Source of the DNA: Phycisphaerales bacterium UBA7800
Lineage (GTDB): Bacteria; Planctomycetota; Phycisphaerae; Phycisphaerales; Phycisphaeraceae
Assembly: GCA_002480565.1 (NCBI GenBank)
Contig: DLCK01000094.1
Location: 1-11,442, forward strand
DNA: 11,442 nucleotides
Direction: 5' to 3'
The position numbers and the translations under genes are program-made. The notes below the pieces were generated by a model. That model was not told where the DNA came from, made no database searches, and saw only the letters and a list, made by a program, of their open reading frames with translations. This document shows positions 5,628-11,442 of this stretch, in pieces (positions within the stretch are counted from its first letter, which is position 1; each line of letters begins with the position of its first letter).

Positions 5628-6435
5628 ACCCATTCCCCAGGTCAAAACCACGTATATGAACATCAATCCTGATCTCGCAACCCAATGGCTCGAAGGCAAT
5701 GTGCGCAATCGGCGCATTGATCCCAAGCACGTCGACATCCTGGCTCAAGACATGGAAGCCGGTAAATGGCGTATGACCCATCAGGGGATTGCGTTCAGTG
5801 ACCAGGGCATCCTGGTCGATGGCCAGCATCGACTCTGGGCGATCCTCCAATCTGGTTGCACGATTCGCATGGCCGTGTCGTTCGGGATATCCGTGGAAAG
5901 TGTCGATGCTATCGATGGCATGAAGGCCCGCACGGTTGTGGATCGGATGCGACTCAATGGCCTTTTCGGCCTGGATGGTGTCTCTCCCAATCATACTGCA
6001 ACTCTGCGTGAAATGATTCGCGGTTTGAGCGACAGCAAAAAGCTGGCGTATTACAAAGAAGTCCAGCTGATGGATCGGCATATCGATGCTGTGCAGTTTG
6101 CAACAGCCCATGTAGCCACCAAAACCAAGGGCATTGCGGTGGGCTATGTCCGTGGCGTGATCGCACGGGCCTGGTACTCCGTCGATCACGATGAACTCGC
6201 CCAGTTCTGCCGTGTTCTGTCCACCGGCGTGTCCGAAACTCCGTGGGATTCCAGCATCATCAAACTGCGTCATCAACTCATGGTCATGGGCAGCACGCGC
6301 AATCGAACTTTGCAAAAAGAAGTTTATGGCAAAGTTGAACGCGTCTTGACCGCCTGGCTCAATGGTGAAAATCCCCGTCGCATCTACCCAATCACCGTTG
6401 AACAATTCATGCTGCCCGAGGAGGTGGTGGATTGA
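5605..6435 (+). CDS. ParB-like protein with DGQHR motif
   Basis: A 276-residue protein of a phage family with a ParB/sulfiredoxin-like N-terminal domain. Visible landmarks are NRRIDPKHVDILAQDMEAGKW (about 35-55), GIAFSDQGILVDGQHRLWAI (61-80, with DGQHR at 72-76), and IDGMKARTVVDRMRLNG (103-119). The DGQHR box corresponds to the GERRxRA/DGxHR nucleotide-binding loop of the ParB fold. The C-terminal 150 residues are helical with no motif I recognise. No helix-turn-helix is evident, unlike the preceding ParB-like protein. The biochemical activity of this family is unknown to me; proteins of this type are common in phage replication modules. GGAAGGAA at 5591-5598 lies about 6 bases before ATG 5605, and the gene overlaps the preceding one by 23 bases, so translation is likely coupled. 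An in-frame ATG at 5533 is less likely. Confidence 0.8.
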   Translation: MIATLTSKPIPQVKTTYMNINPDLATQWLEGNVRNRRIDPKHVDILAQDMEAGKWRMTHQGIAFSDQGILVDGQHRLWAILQSGCTIRMAVSFGISVESVDAIDGMKARTVVDRMRLNGLFGLDGVSPNHTATLREMIRGLSDSKKLAYYKEVQLMDRHIDAVQFATAHVATKTKGIAVGYVRGVIARAWYSVDHDELAQFCRVLSTGVSETPWDSSIIKLRHQLMVMGSTRNRTLQKEVYGKVERVLTAWLNGENPRRIYPITVEQFMLPEEVVD

Positions 6436-8159
6436 TACAGGCTTGTGCCCAACAACCTGTGATCACCTTGCGCCCATATCAGGCCCAAGCGGTGGATGCT
6501 GTGTATGAGCATCTGCGCTGTCGGGATGACAATCCCTGTGTCGTGCTGCCAACCGCATCGGGGAAGACCCCGGTGATGGCGACCATCTGTCGAGACGCTG
6601 TGCAGAAGTGGGACGGTCGTGTGCTGATTCTTGCTCATGTCAAGGAACTGATTGAACAGGCTGTGGACAAGTTGCATGTCATGGCACCCGATCTGTGGCA
6701 CCAGATCGGGTGCTACTCGGCGGGGCTCAAGAGCCGAGATACGGAGCATGACATCATTGTGGCTGGCATTCAATCGGTGTATCGCAAGGCTGCCGAACTG
6801 GATCGGTTTGATCTCATCCTTGTAGATGAATGCCACATGCTTCCGCCCAATGGCGAAGGCATGTATCAGCAGTTCCTCAACGAGGCCAAGATCGTCAATC
6901 CCAACGTCAGACTCATTGGTTTGACTGCCACCCCCTACCGTATGACCAGTGGAACCATCTGCGGCCCGACCCCGGAACATCTACTCAATCACGTCTGTTA
7001 TGAAGTGGGTGTCAAGGAACTCATTGCTCAAGGTTACCTGTGTCCACTCAAGACCAAGGCTGGTCGCCGCAAGGCAGATACATCGGGTTTGCATATCCGT
7101 GCCGGTGAGTTTATTGCCGGTGAAGTCGAAGCATTGATGGATGACGATGCCCTCGTTCATTCAGCTTGTCGTGAGATTGTCGAGCAGACAAAAGATCGTC
7201 GCTCAGTGCTGATCTTTGCTGCCAGCGTGCAACATGCCCAGCACGTGCAGCGCGTTCTGGGTGAGATGAGCCATGAGTGCGGGTTTGTCTGTGGAGACAG
7301 TTCCGGCATTTTCCGCGATGACATTCTGCGTCGGTTTAAGGACGGCGATCTGAAATACCTGGTCAACGTCAATGTGCTGACCACAGGGTTCGATGCACCA
7401 ACCATTGATTGTGTCGCACTGCTGCGTCCGACCAATTCACCAGGACTTTATTACCAGATGCTGGGTCGCGGATTCAGGTTGCACCCGGACAAAACCAACT
7501 GCCTGGTGCTGGACTTTGGTGGCAACATTCTGCGCCATGGGCCAGTGGATGCCTTGCAGATTAAGGACAAATCGGATCGAAAAAGTAGTTCTGAAGCACC
7601 AGCCAAAGAGTGCCCCAACTGTCAGGCATTGATCCATGCGTCGTACAGCATCTGCCCAGATTGCGGTCACGAGTTCCCACTGCCAGAGCGGGACAAACAT
7701 GATGGCAGTGCGTCGACTGCTGGTGTTTTGTCAGGTGAAGTAACTGAAACCGATTACGACGTGGGTGAGGTGTATTACAGCATCCACACCAAACGCGGCG
7801 CGCCACCCGAACACCCTAAAACACTGCGTGTCGATTACCGGTGCGGGTTCAATGAATACCACAGTGAATGGATTTGCGTGGCTCATCCCAAGGGCAGCTA
7901 TGCCTGGCAGAAAGCCCAAACATGGTGGCAGGCCCGATCCAGTGAACCGATGCCCGGCACCGTAGAACAGGCTGTCGAGTTAGCTGAAGCCGGGGCATTG
8001 GCTCAACCCTTATCCATCACCGTTCGTTCGGTCACCGGTGAAAAATTCGACCGCATCACCAATTACGAATTGGGATCAATTCCCACGGTAGTAGCCACTA
8101 ACAGTGCCCCAGATGAGCCGGATTACGTCTGGCCCGATGACGATGACATTCCTTTTTAA
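6432..8159 (+). CDS. RadD-like SF2 helicase with SSB-type acidic tail
   Basis: A 575-residue superfamily 2 ATPase. In order: LRPYQ (13-17), Walker A PTASGKT (40-46), RVLILAHVKEL (63-73), DECH box (132-135), GLTATPYR (163-170), VLTTGFDAPTID (315-326), QMLGRGFRL (342-350) and a zinc ribbon with Cys 394, 397, 408, 411. The phrases LILAHVKEL, GLTATP, YLVNV.VLTTGFDAP and the LRPT...GRG.RL block closely track E. coli RadD (YejH), which works with SSB and RecA at branched DNA (established knowledge). The C-terminal domain (445-545) suits phage RadD relatives. The chain ends WPDDDDIPF, matching the SSB tail DFDDDIPF. A TTG start at 6432 overlaps the previous stop as TTGA; AGGAGG at 6419-6424 is 7 bases upstream, a very strong site. 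Likely role: branch migration or fork remodelling. Confidence 0.9.
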   Translation: MIQACAQQPVITLRPYQAQAVDAVYEHLRCRDDNPCVVLPTASGKTPVMATICRDAVQKWDGRVLILAHVKELIEQAVDKLHVMAPDLWHQIGCYSAGLKSRDTEHDIIVAGIQSVYRKAAELDRFDLILVDECHMLPPNGEGMYQQFLNEAKIVNPNVRLIGLTATPYRMTSGTICGPTPEHLLNHVCYEVGVKELIAQGYLCPLKTKAGRRKADTSGLHIRAGEFIAGEVEALMDDDALVHSACREIVEQTKDRRSVLIFAASVQHAQHVQRVLGEMSHECGFVCGDSSGIFRDDILRRFKDGDLKYLVNVNVLTTGFDAPTIDCVALLRPTNSPGLYYQMLGRGFRLHPDKTNCLVLDFGGNILRHGPVDALQIKDKSDRKSSSEAPAKECPNCQALIHASYSICPDCGHEFPLPERDKHDGSASTAGVLSGEVTETDYDVGEVYYSIHTKRGAPPEHPKTLRVDYRCGFNEYHSEWICVAHPKGSYAWQKAQTWWQARSSEPMPGTVEQAVELAEAGALAQPLSITVRSVTGEKFDRITNYELGSIPTVVATNSAPDEPDYVWPDDDDIPF

Positions 8160-8182
8160 ACCTCATGGAGACTTTTTGATTG

Positions 8183-10450
8183 ATGTCCGAAACCTTACCC
8201 ATTGCTCAAAACTATTTGAATGCCGAATTGTGTGTATTACCCGCTATTCGTGCGGAAAAGCGTCCAGCCATTGGCAAGTGGAAGCAATATCAGCAGCGGT
8301 TACCGCTGACTGCCGAACTCAGCTCGTGGCCATTTAATGATTCGCTGTGCATCATCTGCGGCACCGTCTCCGGCAATCTGGAGATCATCGATTTCGATGG
8401 TGGCGGCGAATTATTCCCTGCATGGATGGATCGCATCGATCCTGATCTGCGTGACCATCTGGTCATCGAATCGACACCTTCCGGTGGCATGCATGTGATT
8501 TACCGCTGCGATGTTCCCGTCTGCGGCAACATCAAACTGGCCCAGCGCAAGGTTGATGACAAGATTCAAACCCTCATCGAAACCCGTGGTGAAGGTGGCT
8601 TGTTCCTGTGTTCACCGACACCGGGTTATGAAATGATGCAGGGGGACTTGTGCGACCTGCCCGTTTTGACTGAGGCCCAACGCGACACGTTGTTGAAAAC
8701 CGCATGGGAACTCAATGAGTATTTGCCGCCAGTGATTGATGGTACGAATGTCAGCCAGACAGCGTCGCACAAATCGAACCTATGCGGCACACCGACCCAC
8801 AATTCGCACAATCTCAACAGACCGGGCGATGCTTATAACAAGCATGGCGATGTGCGTGATCTGTTACGCACACACGGTTGGGAGTTGGCAGAACCGGGTG
8901 ACAATGAATATTGGCGTCGCCCGGGCAAAGACACCTGCTGGTCAGCGTCACTCAAGAATCGCGTGTTTTATGTCTTCTCTTCCAACGCTGCTCCGTTTGA
9001 ACCTGAGCAAGGTTATGCGCCGTTTGCCGTGTATGCATTGCTGGAACACGGTGGTGATTTCTCCGCTGCGAGCAGGACATTGGCGCTGTACGGGTTCGGT
9101 GATGATCTCGATGCCGTGGATCATTCTGACGTCGACCTGTCCGGAATTCTTGATGGTGATGATCAGGACGATGTCACTTCAACCGTCCCCGACCCCGGGC
9201 CTCTGCCTGAAAATCTGCTCTACATTCCAGGGTTCATCGGTGAGGTGATCGACTTCTGCATGACCAATGCGCCGTACCCATCGTTGGGCATGGCGTTCTG
9301 TGGTGCCCTGGCCATGCAATCCTATTTATGCGGGCGCAAAGTGCGCGAAGCCGGTGACCTGCGCACCAATATTTACCTGCTTGCCTTGGGTTCATCTTCT
9401 GCCGGTAAAAATTATCCACGGCAGATTAATGCGCATCTGGCCATCGCAGCCAACATGACCGATTCGCTCTGCCGCAAGTTTGCATCCGGTGAAGGGATCG
9501 AAGATCAACTGGCTACTCAACCCTGCACGATGTACCAAACCGATGAAATCGATGGCATCCTTCAATCGGTTAACAAGTCCAAGGATGCACGCAATGAATC
9601 CATCATGACTGTGTTGCTGGAATTGTTCTCCTCTGCCAGCATGATGTATTCCATGCGTTCCAAGGCAGGTAAGCCGCGCATCCCCGGTGTCATCCATCAA
9701 CCCCATCTGACCGTATTCGGCACCGCGACACCCACCCACTACTACGAAGCGATGTCCGAGCGCATGCTCACCAATGGCTTCTTTGCTCGCATGGTCATTG
9801 TCGATACGGGGAAACGTTCAGCAGGTCAGGAACCGGGGCTCGTCGACAGCATGCCCGACCGCCTCGTTGAAACCGCGCGGTGGTGGGGCAACTATCAGCC
9901 TGGTGAACATCGTGGCAATCTCATCGGTTTTTATCCTGTCCCCATCATCGTGCCTTACAGCGATGAGGCCAAGAACCACATCACCGAGTTCCGTCAGCAT
10001 GCAGATGATGAATATGCTCAAGCTGAAGATCGCAAAGACGAAGTGGCGATGACGGTATGGGGCCGTGCCAATGAAAACGCACGCAAGCTTGCGTTGCTCT
10101 ATGCATGCAGTGAAGACCACACCAAACCGGAGATCAGTGTTGATGCCGTGCGCTGGGCCAGCGCATTCGTCGAACACCAGGTGCAACGTATGTTGTACAT
10201 GGCCTATCAATATGTCAGTACCAATGAGTTCGATGCTGTCTGCAAAAAAGCATTGCGTTATCTGCGACGCTGCCAGGAAAGTGGGAAGCAAAGTCTGTAT
10301 CCCACACCCGACTGGCGTTTGCGCCGACAACTGGCCACCAGCCCCAATATGTATGACAGCGTGCTTGAAGCGCTGAGAAAGCAGAAACGGATTCTGTTTC
10401 AAACCGTGGAAGGAAGCACCAAACCCCGGACGGGTTGGATACTTCTGTGA
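8183..10450 (+). CDS. Primase-polymerase (Prim-Pol) fused to DUF3987 helicase-like domain
   Basis: A 755-residue replication initiator-type protein. Residues 1-150 form a bifunctional primase/polymerase (archaeo-eukaryotic primase) domain: VLPAIRAEKRPAIGKWK (18-34), the metal-binding IIDFD (68-72, Asp 70 and Asp 72), SGGMHVIYR (100-108, His 104) and IETRGEGG (132-139). After an acidic linker (309-340), residues about 345-680 match DUF3987, an ATPase domain common in phage primases, with Walker A GSSSAGKN (403-410), Walker B QTDEID (452-457) and a conserved NGFFARMVIV (531-540, Arg 536 a possible arginine finger). The last 75 residues resemble a winged helix. It probably unwinds and primes the phage origin; the repeat-rich DNA directly downstream supports this. 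ATG 8183 follows GGAG (8167-8170) by 12 bases; TTG 8180 (spacing 9) is an equal alternative. Confidence 0.9.
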   Translation: MSETLPIAQNYLNAELCVLPAIRAEKRPAIGKWKQYQQRLPLTAELSSWPFNDSLCIICGTVSGNLEIIDFDGGGELFPAWMDRIDPDLRDHLVIESTPSGGMHVIYRCDVPVCGNIKLAQRKVDDKIQTLIETRGEGGLFLCSPTPGYEMMQGDLCDLPVLTEAQRDTLLKTAWELNEYLPPVIDGTNVSQTASHKSNLCGTPTHNSHNLNRPGDAYNKHGDVRDLLRTHGWELAEPGDNEYWRRPGKDTCWSASLKNRVFYVFSSNAAPFEPEQGYAPFAVYALLEHGGDFSAASRTLALYGFGDDLDAVDHSDVDLSGILDGDDQDDVTSTVPDPGPLPENLLYIPGFIGEVIDFCMTNAPYPSLGMAFCGALAMQSYLCGRKVREAGDLRTNIYLLALGSSSAGKNYPRQINAHLAIAANMTDSLCRKFASGEGIEDQLATQPCTMYQTDEIDGILQSVNKSKDARNESIMTVLLELFSSASMMYSMRSKAGKPRIPGVIHQPHLTVFGTATPTHYYEAMSERMLTNGFFARMVIVDTGKRSAGQEPGLVDSMPDRLVETARWWGNYQPGEHRGNLIGFYPVPIIVPYSDEAKNHITEFRQHADDEYAQAEDRKDEVAMTVWGRANENARKLALLYACSEDHTKPEISVDAVRWASAFVEHQVQRMLYMAYQYVSTNEFDAVCKKALRYLRRCQESGKQSLYPTPDWRLRRQLATSPNMYDSVLEALRKQKRILFQTVEGSTKPRTGWILL

Positions 10451-10455
10451 ATCAC

Positions 10456-10495
10456 TGGGGAGAAAGCATCGGAGGTTTTCTCCGAAAAATCCCCA
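10456..10495 (+). terminator. Nested hairpin after the primase gene, possible weak terminator
   Basis: TGGGGA (10456-10461) pairs with TCCCCA (10490-10495), enclosing TCGGAG (10469-10474) paired with CTCCGA (10480-10485) around a GTTTT loop. It starts 5 bases after the stop codon. Only TTT follows, so termination would be weak; the inner hairpin also contains one of the origin-like GGTTTTCT repeats. Confidence 0.3.
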
Positions 10496-10700
10496 TTTCA
10501 AAGCCCAAAACGTGTCGTAAGGCAGATTGCCGGAGAAAACCGCAGAAAACCGCGCAGTGAAAAAGCGGTTTTCTCAAAAATGCAAAATACAAAAGGACAA
10601 GAGGTTATGAAGAATATATATAGAAAAACACCCTCTCTCTCTCTATATATACCTCACGACGTGTGTGTGCGCGTACGCGCGAGGGAATATCGGTTTTCTA
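10470..10700. other. Candidate replication origin with GGTTTTCT repeats
   Basis: No gene lies in 10451-10771. The octamer GGTTTTCT occurs five times: on the + strand at 10474-10481, 10567-10574 and 10692-10699, and on the - strand (as AGAAAACC) at 10534-10541 and 10544-10551. Four copies extend to CGGTTTTCT. The two - strand copies are exactly 10 bp apart, one helical turn, and GAGAAAACCGC (10533-10543) is a perfect mirror of GCGGTTTTCTC (10565-10575). AT-rich DNA at 10576-10655, including two TATATATA-type blocks, could serve as the unwinding element. The location directly after the Prim-Pol/DUF3987 gene fits an iteron-type phage origin. A regulator's operator array is the alternative. Confidence 0.5.
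10659..10681. repeat. Alternating purine-pyrimidine tract with 12-bp palindrome
   Basis: Twenty-three consecutive bases alternate purine and pyrimidine: a GT run changing into GCGCGTACGCGC, itself a perfect 12-bp palindrome at 10669-10680. Such DNA can adopt the Z form under negative supercoiling. It directly follows a CT run (10632-10642) and TATATATA DNA, all within the origin candidate. Confidence 0.6.
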
Positions 10701-10771
10701 TTTTGGGCCTGATCCTATTTACAGATGTGGCCTGAATTAAATATCAAACAAACTACTTAAGGAATTTTTGA

Positions 10772-11002
10772 ATGGTTAAACCACGTTGTCGTGATTGCAA
10801 ATATTTTGAACCTGATGATATGAAAGATCAATTGGGCACTTGCCATCGCCATGCACCGGTTCCGGGCATACACGAGGGGCAGAGCCTTTCTCCAAAACGT
10901 TTCTATTGGCCCTCCGTCTGGCCAAACGATTGGTGTGGTCATTTCGAAGCGCATTCGAGTTATCAAACCAGTCACGTTTGTCACCACAAAGCCGCTTCAT
11001 GA
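10772..11002 (+). CDS. Small cysteine-rich, probable zinc-binding protein
   Basis: A 76-residue protein with CRDCKYFEP near the N-terminus (Cys 6, Cys 9), GTCHRHAP in the middle, YWPSVWPNDWCGHFEAH and a last Cys-His near the end. The spacing of four cysteines (CxxC, then single Cys in GTC and in DWCG) and the flanking aromatic residues fit a compact zinc-ribbon-like fold; I have the impression of a recurrent small phage family with this C..CxxF...GxC...P...WP.V...DWCG pattern, but no function is known to me. AAGGA at 10759-10763 lies 8 bases before ATG 10772. It follows the origin candidate directly. The last codons overlap an ATG at 10999 as ATGA, which would couple it to the open frame leading into the next gene. 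Confidence 0.7.
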   Translation: MVKPRCRDCKYFEPDDMKDQLGTCHRHAPVPGIHEGQSLSPKRFYWPSVWPNDWCGHFEAHSSYQTSHVCHHKAAS

Positions 11003-11250
11003 TTCACGCTCAAAGCCATAGCCACACATCGCCACACGTTGGCGTCTGTGACGTCAGGGCTTTGGCCGTAGCAAGGGATGCCGCCAATGCCGAGGTCGGC
11101 CTCAGGGGCCAATCAGGGCCGATTAGGCATGGTTCCTTCCCGGCAACCACCTTTGTGATGTCGCGGGAAACAGACACGCATATAGAGAGAGTTTGTTGGG
11201 AACCCGTCGCAAAACCAATTTTAGAAAAACCACTATTTTTAAGGACTTTT
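11003..11250 (+). other. 248-bp interval, no confident gene; open in frame with the next CDS
   Basis: The frame starting at ATG 10999 (ATGA overlap with the previous stop) has no stop for 84 codons and runs straight into the ParB-domain protein beginning at ATG 11251. Its peptide is His/Ser/Arg-rich at first and resembles no domain. The opposite strand is also open for 82 codons across the interval. The DNA contains nested inverted repeats: ATGCC (11087-11091) with GGCAT (11126-11130), and inside them TCGGCC (11096-11101) with GGCCGA (11117-11122). A structured leader RNA, an N-terminal extension or a decayed gene are all possible. Confidence 0.35.
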
Positions 11251-11442
11251 ATGACCACTACTCAGGACATCGTCACTTCAAATTTCAAAGTCGAACTTCG
11301 CAAGATCGAGGACGTCAAACCTTATGAACGTAACCCACGTTTGAATGACAAGGCCGTTAATGCTGTTGCCGCGTCTCTGTCAGAGTTTGGCTTCAGGCAA
11401 CCCATTGTCGTGGACGAGGACGGTGTGATCATCGCAGGCCAC
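11251..11442 (+). CDS. ParB-domain protein, N-terminus only; likely phage DNA methyltransferase
   Basis: Sixty-four residues are visible before the window ends. KVELRKIEDVKPYERNPR (13-30), then AVNAVAASLSEFGFRQPIVV (36-55) and DEDGVIIAGH (56-65 region, cut off) form a textbook ParB N-terminal domain. This version, with NPRLND and GFRQPIVVDxDGxIIAGH, is the one normally fused to a DNA N6-adenine or N4-cytosine methyltransferase in phages (established pattern). The catalytic DPPY/SPPY part would lie beyond the window, so the fusion is an inference. AAGGA at 11241-11245 is 5 bases before ATG 11251, supporting this start; the in-frame ATG 10999 would add 84 residues. If it is a methyltransferase it may protect phage DNA from host restriction. 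Confidence 0.8.
   Translation, partial: MTTTQDIVTSNFKVELRKIEDVKPYERNPRLNDKAVNAVAASLSEFGFRQPIVVDEDGVIIAGH

Noticed and set aside
5578..6405. Long minus-strand open frame (275 codons) opposite the DGQHR protein gene.
   Set aside because: It mirrors a well-supported + strand gene, has no recognisable domain and lies against the uniform direction of the module.
9818..10501. Minus-strand open frame of 227 codons at the end of the primase gene.
   Set aside because: It is antisense to the conserved DUF3987 C-terminal half and shows no domain or ribosome site of its own.
10474..10699. CRISPR array, because of the repeated GGTTTTCT units.
   Set aside because: Repeats are 8-10 bp, mixed in orientation and unevenly spaced, with no spacer-like regularity and no cas genes.

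Overview
The window reads as the early DNA replication/recombination module of a tailed bacteriophage or prophage. Every convincing gene is on the + strand, genes are closely packed with short overlaps, and the gene set is that of a phage replication block: a sigma-like factor, a PD-(D/E)XK nuclease, a RecA-fold ATPase, a DUF669 ssDNA-binding-type protein, a RusA resolvase, two ParB-fold proteins, a RadD-like SF2 helicase, a primase-polymerase/DUF3987 protein, and the start of a third ParB-fold protein. No integrase, repressor, terminase or structural gene is in view, so temperate versus lytic, and prophage versus free phage, cannot be decided. The host cannot be named from the sequence; the first gene resembles hypothetical proteins I associate with Planctomycetota, which is a weak lead only.

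Layout. 105-1100: hypothetical protein ending in a helix-turn-helix, closed by an intrinsic terminator whose loop contains the stop codon. 1101-1300: control region with four related ATTTCAnTTTCA-type boxes arranged as inverted pairs, then a leader hairpin. 1301-2050: sigma-70-family-like factor. 2147-2953: RecE/Cas4-type nuclease. 2954-3087: very stable GC-rich hairpin, probable terminator or attenuator. 3088-4846: Sak4/AAA_24 ATPase, DUF669 protein and RusA. 4836-6435: ParB+HTH protein with a perfect 25-bp palindrome and a slippery A7 run inside its gene, then a DGQHR ParB-like protein. 6432-8159: RadD-like helicase ending in an SSB-type acidic tail. 8183-10450: Prim-Pol + DUF3987. 10451-10771: non-coding, with five GGTTTTCT repeats, AT-rich DNA and a Z-DNA-prone tract, the best origin candidate. 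10772-11002: small Cys-rich protein. 11003-11250: no confident gene, but open in frame with the next one. 11251-end: partial ParB-domain protein, probably the N-terminus of a phage DNA methyltransferase.

How it fits together (inference): Prim-Pol/DUF3987 would open and prime the adjacent repeat-bearing origin. The nuclease, ATPase and DUF669 protein would provide resection and strand annealing or exchange. The RadD-like helicase would process or migrate branched intermediates and RusA would cut the resulting Holliday junctions before packaging. The sigma-like factor and the HTH protein are the likely transcriptional controls. The most unusual signals are the SSB-Ct-like tail on the helicase, the palindrome plus slippery run inside the parB-like gene, the operator-like cluster before the sigma gene, and the repeat-rich origin candidate.
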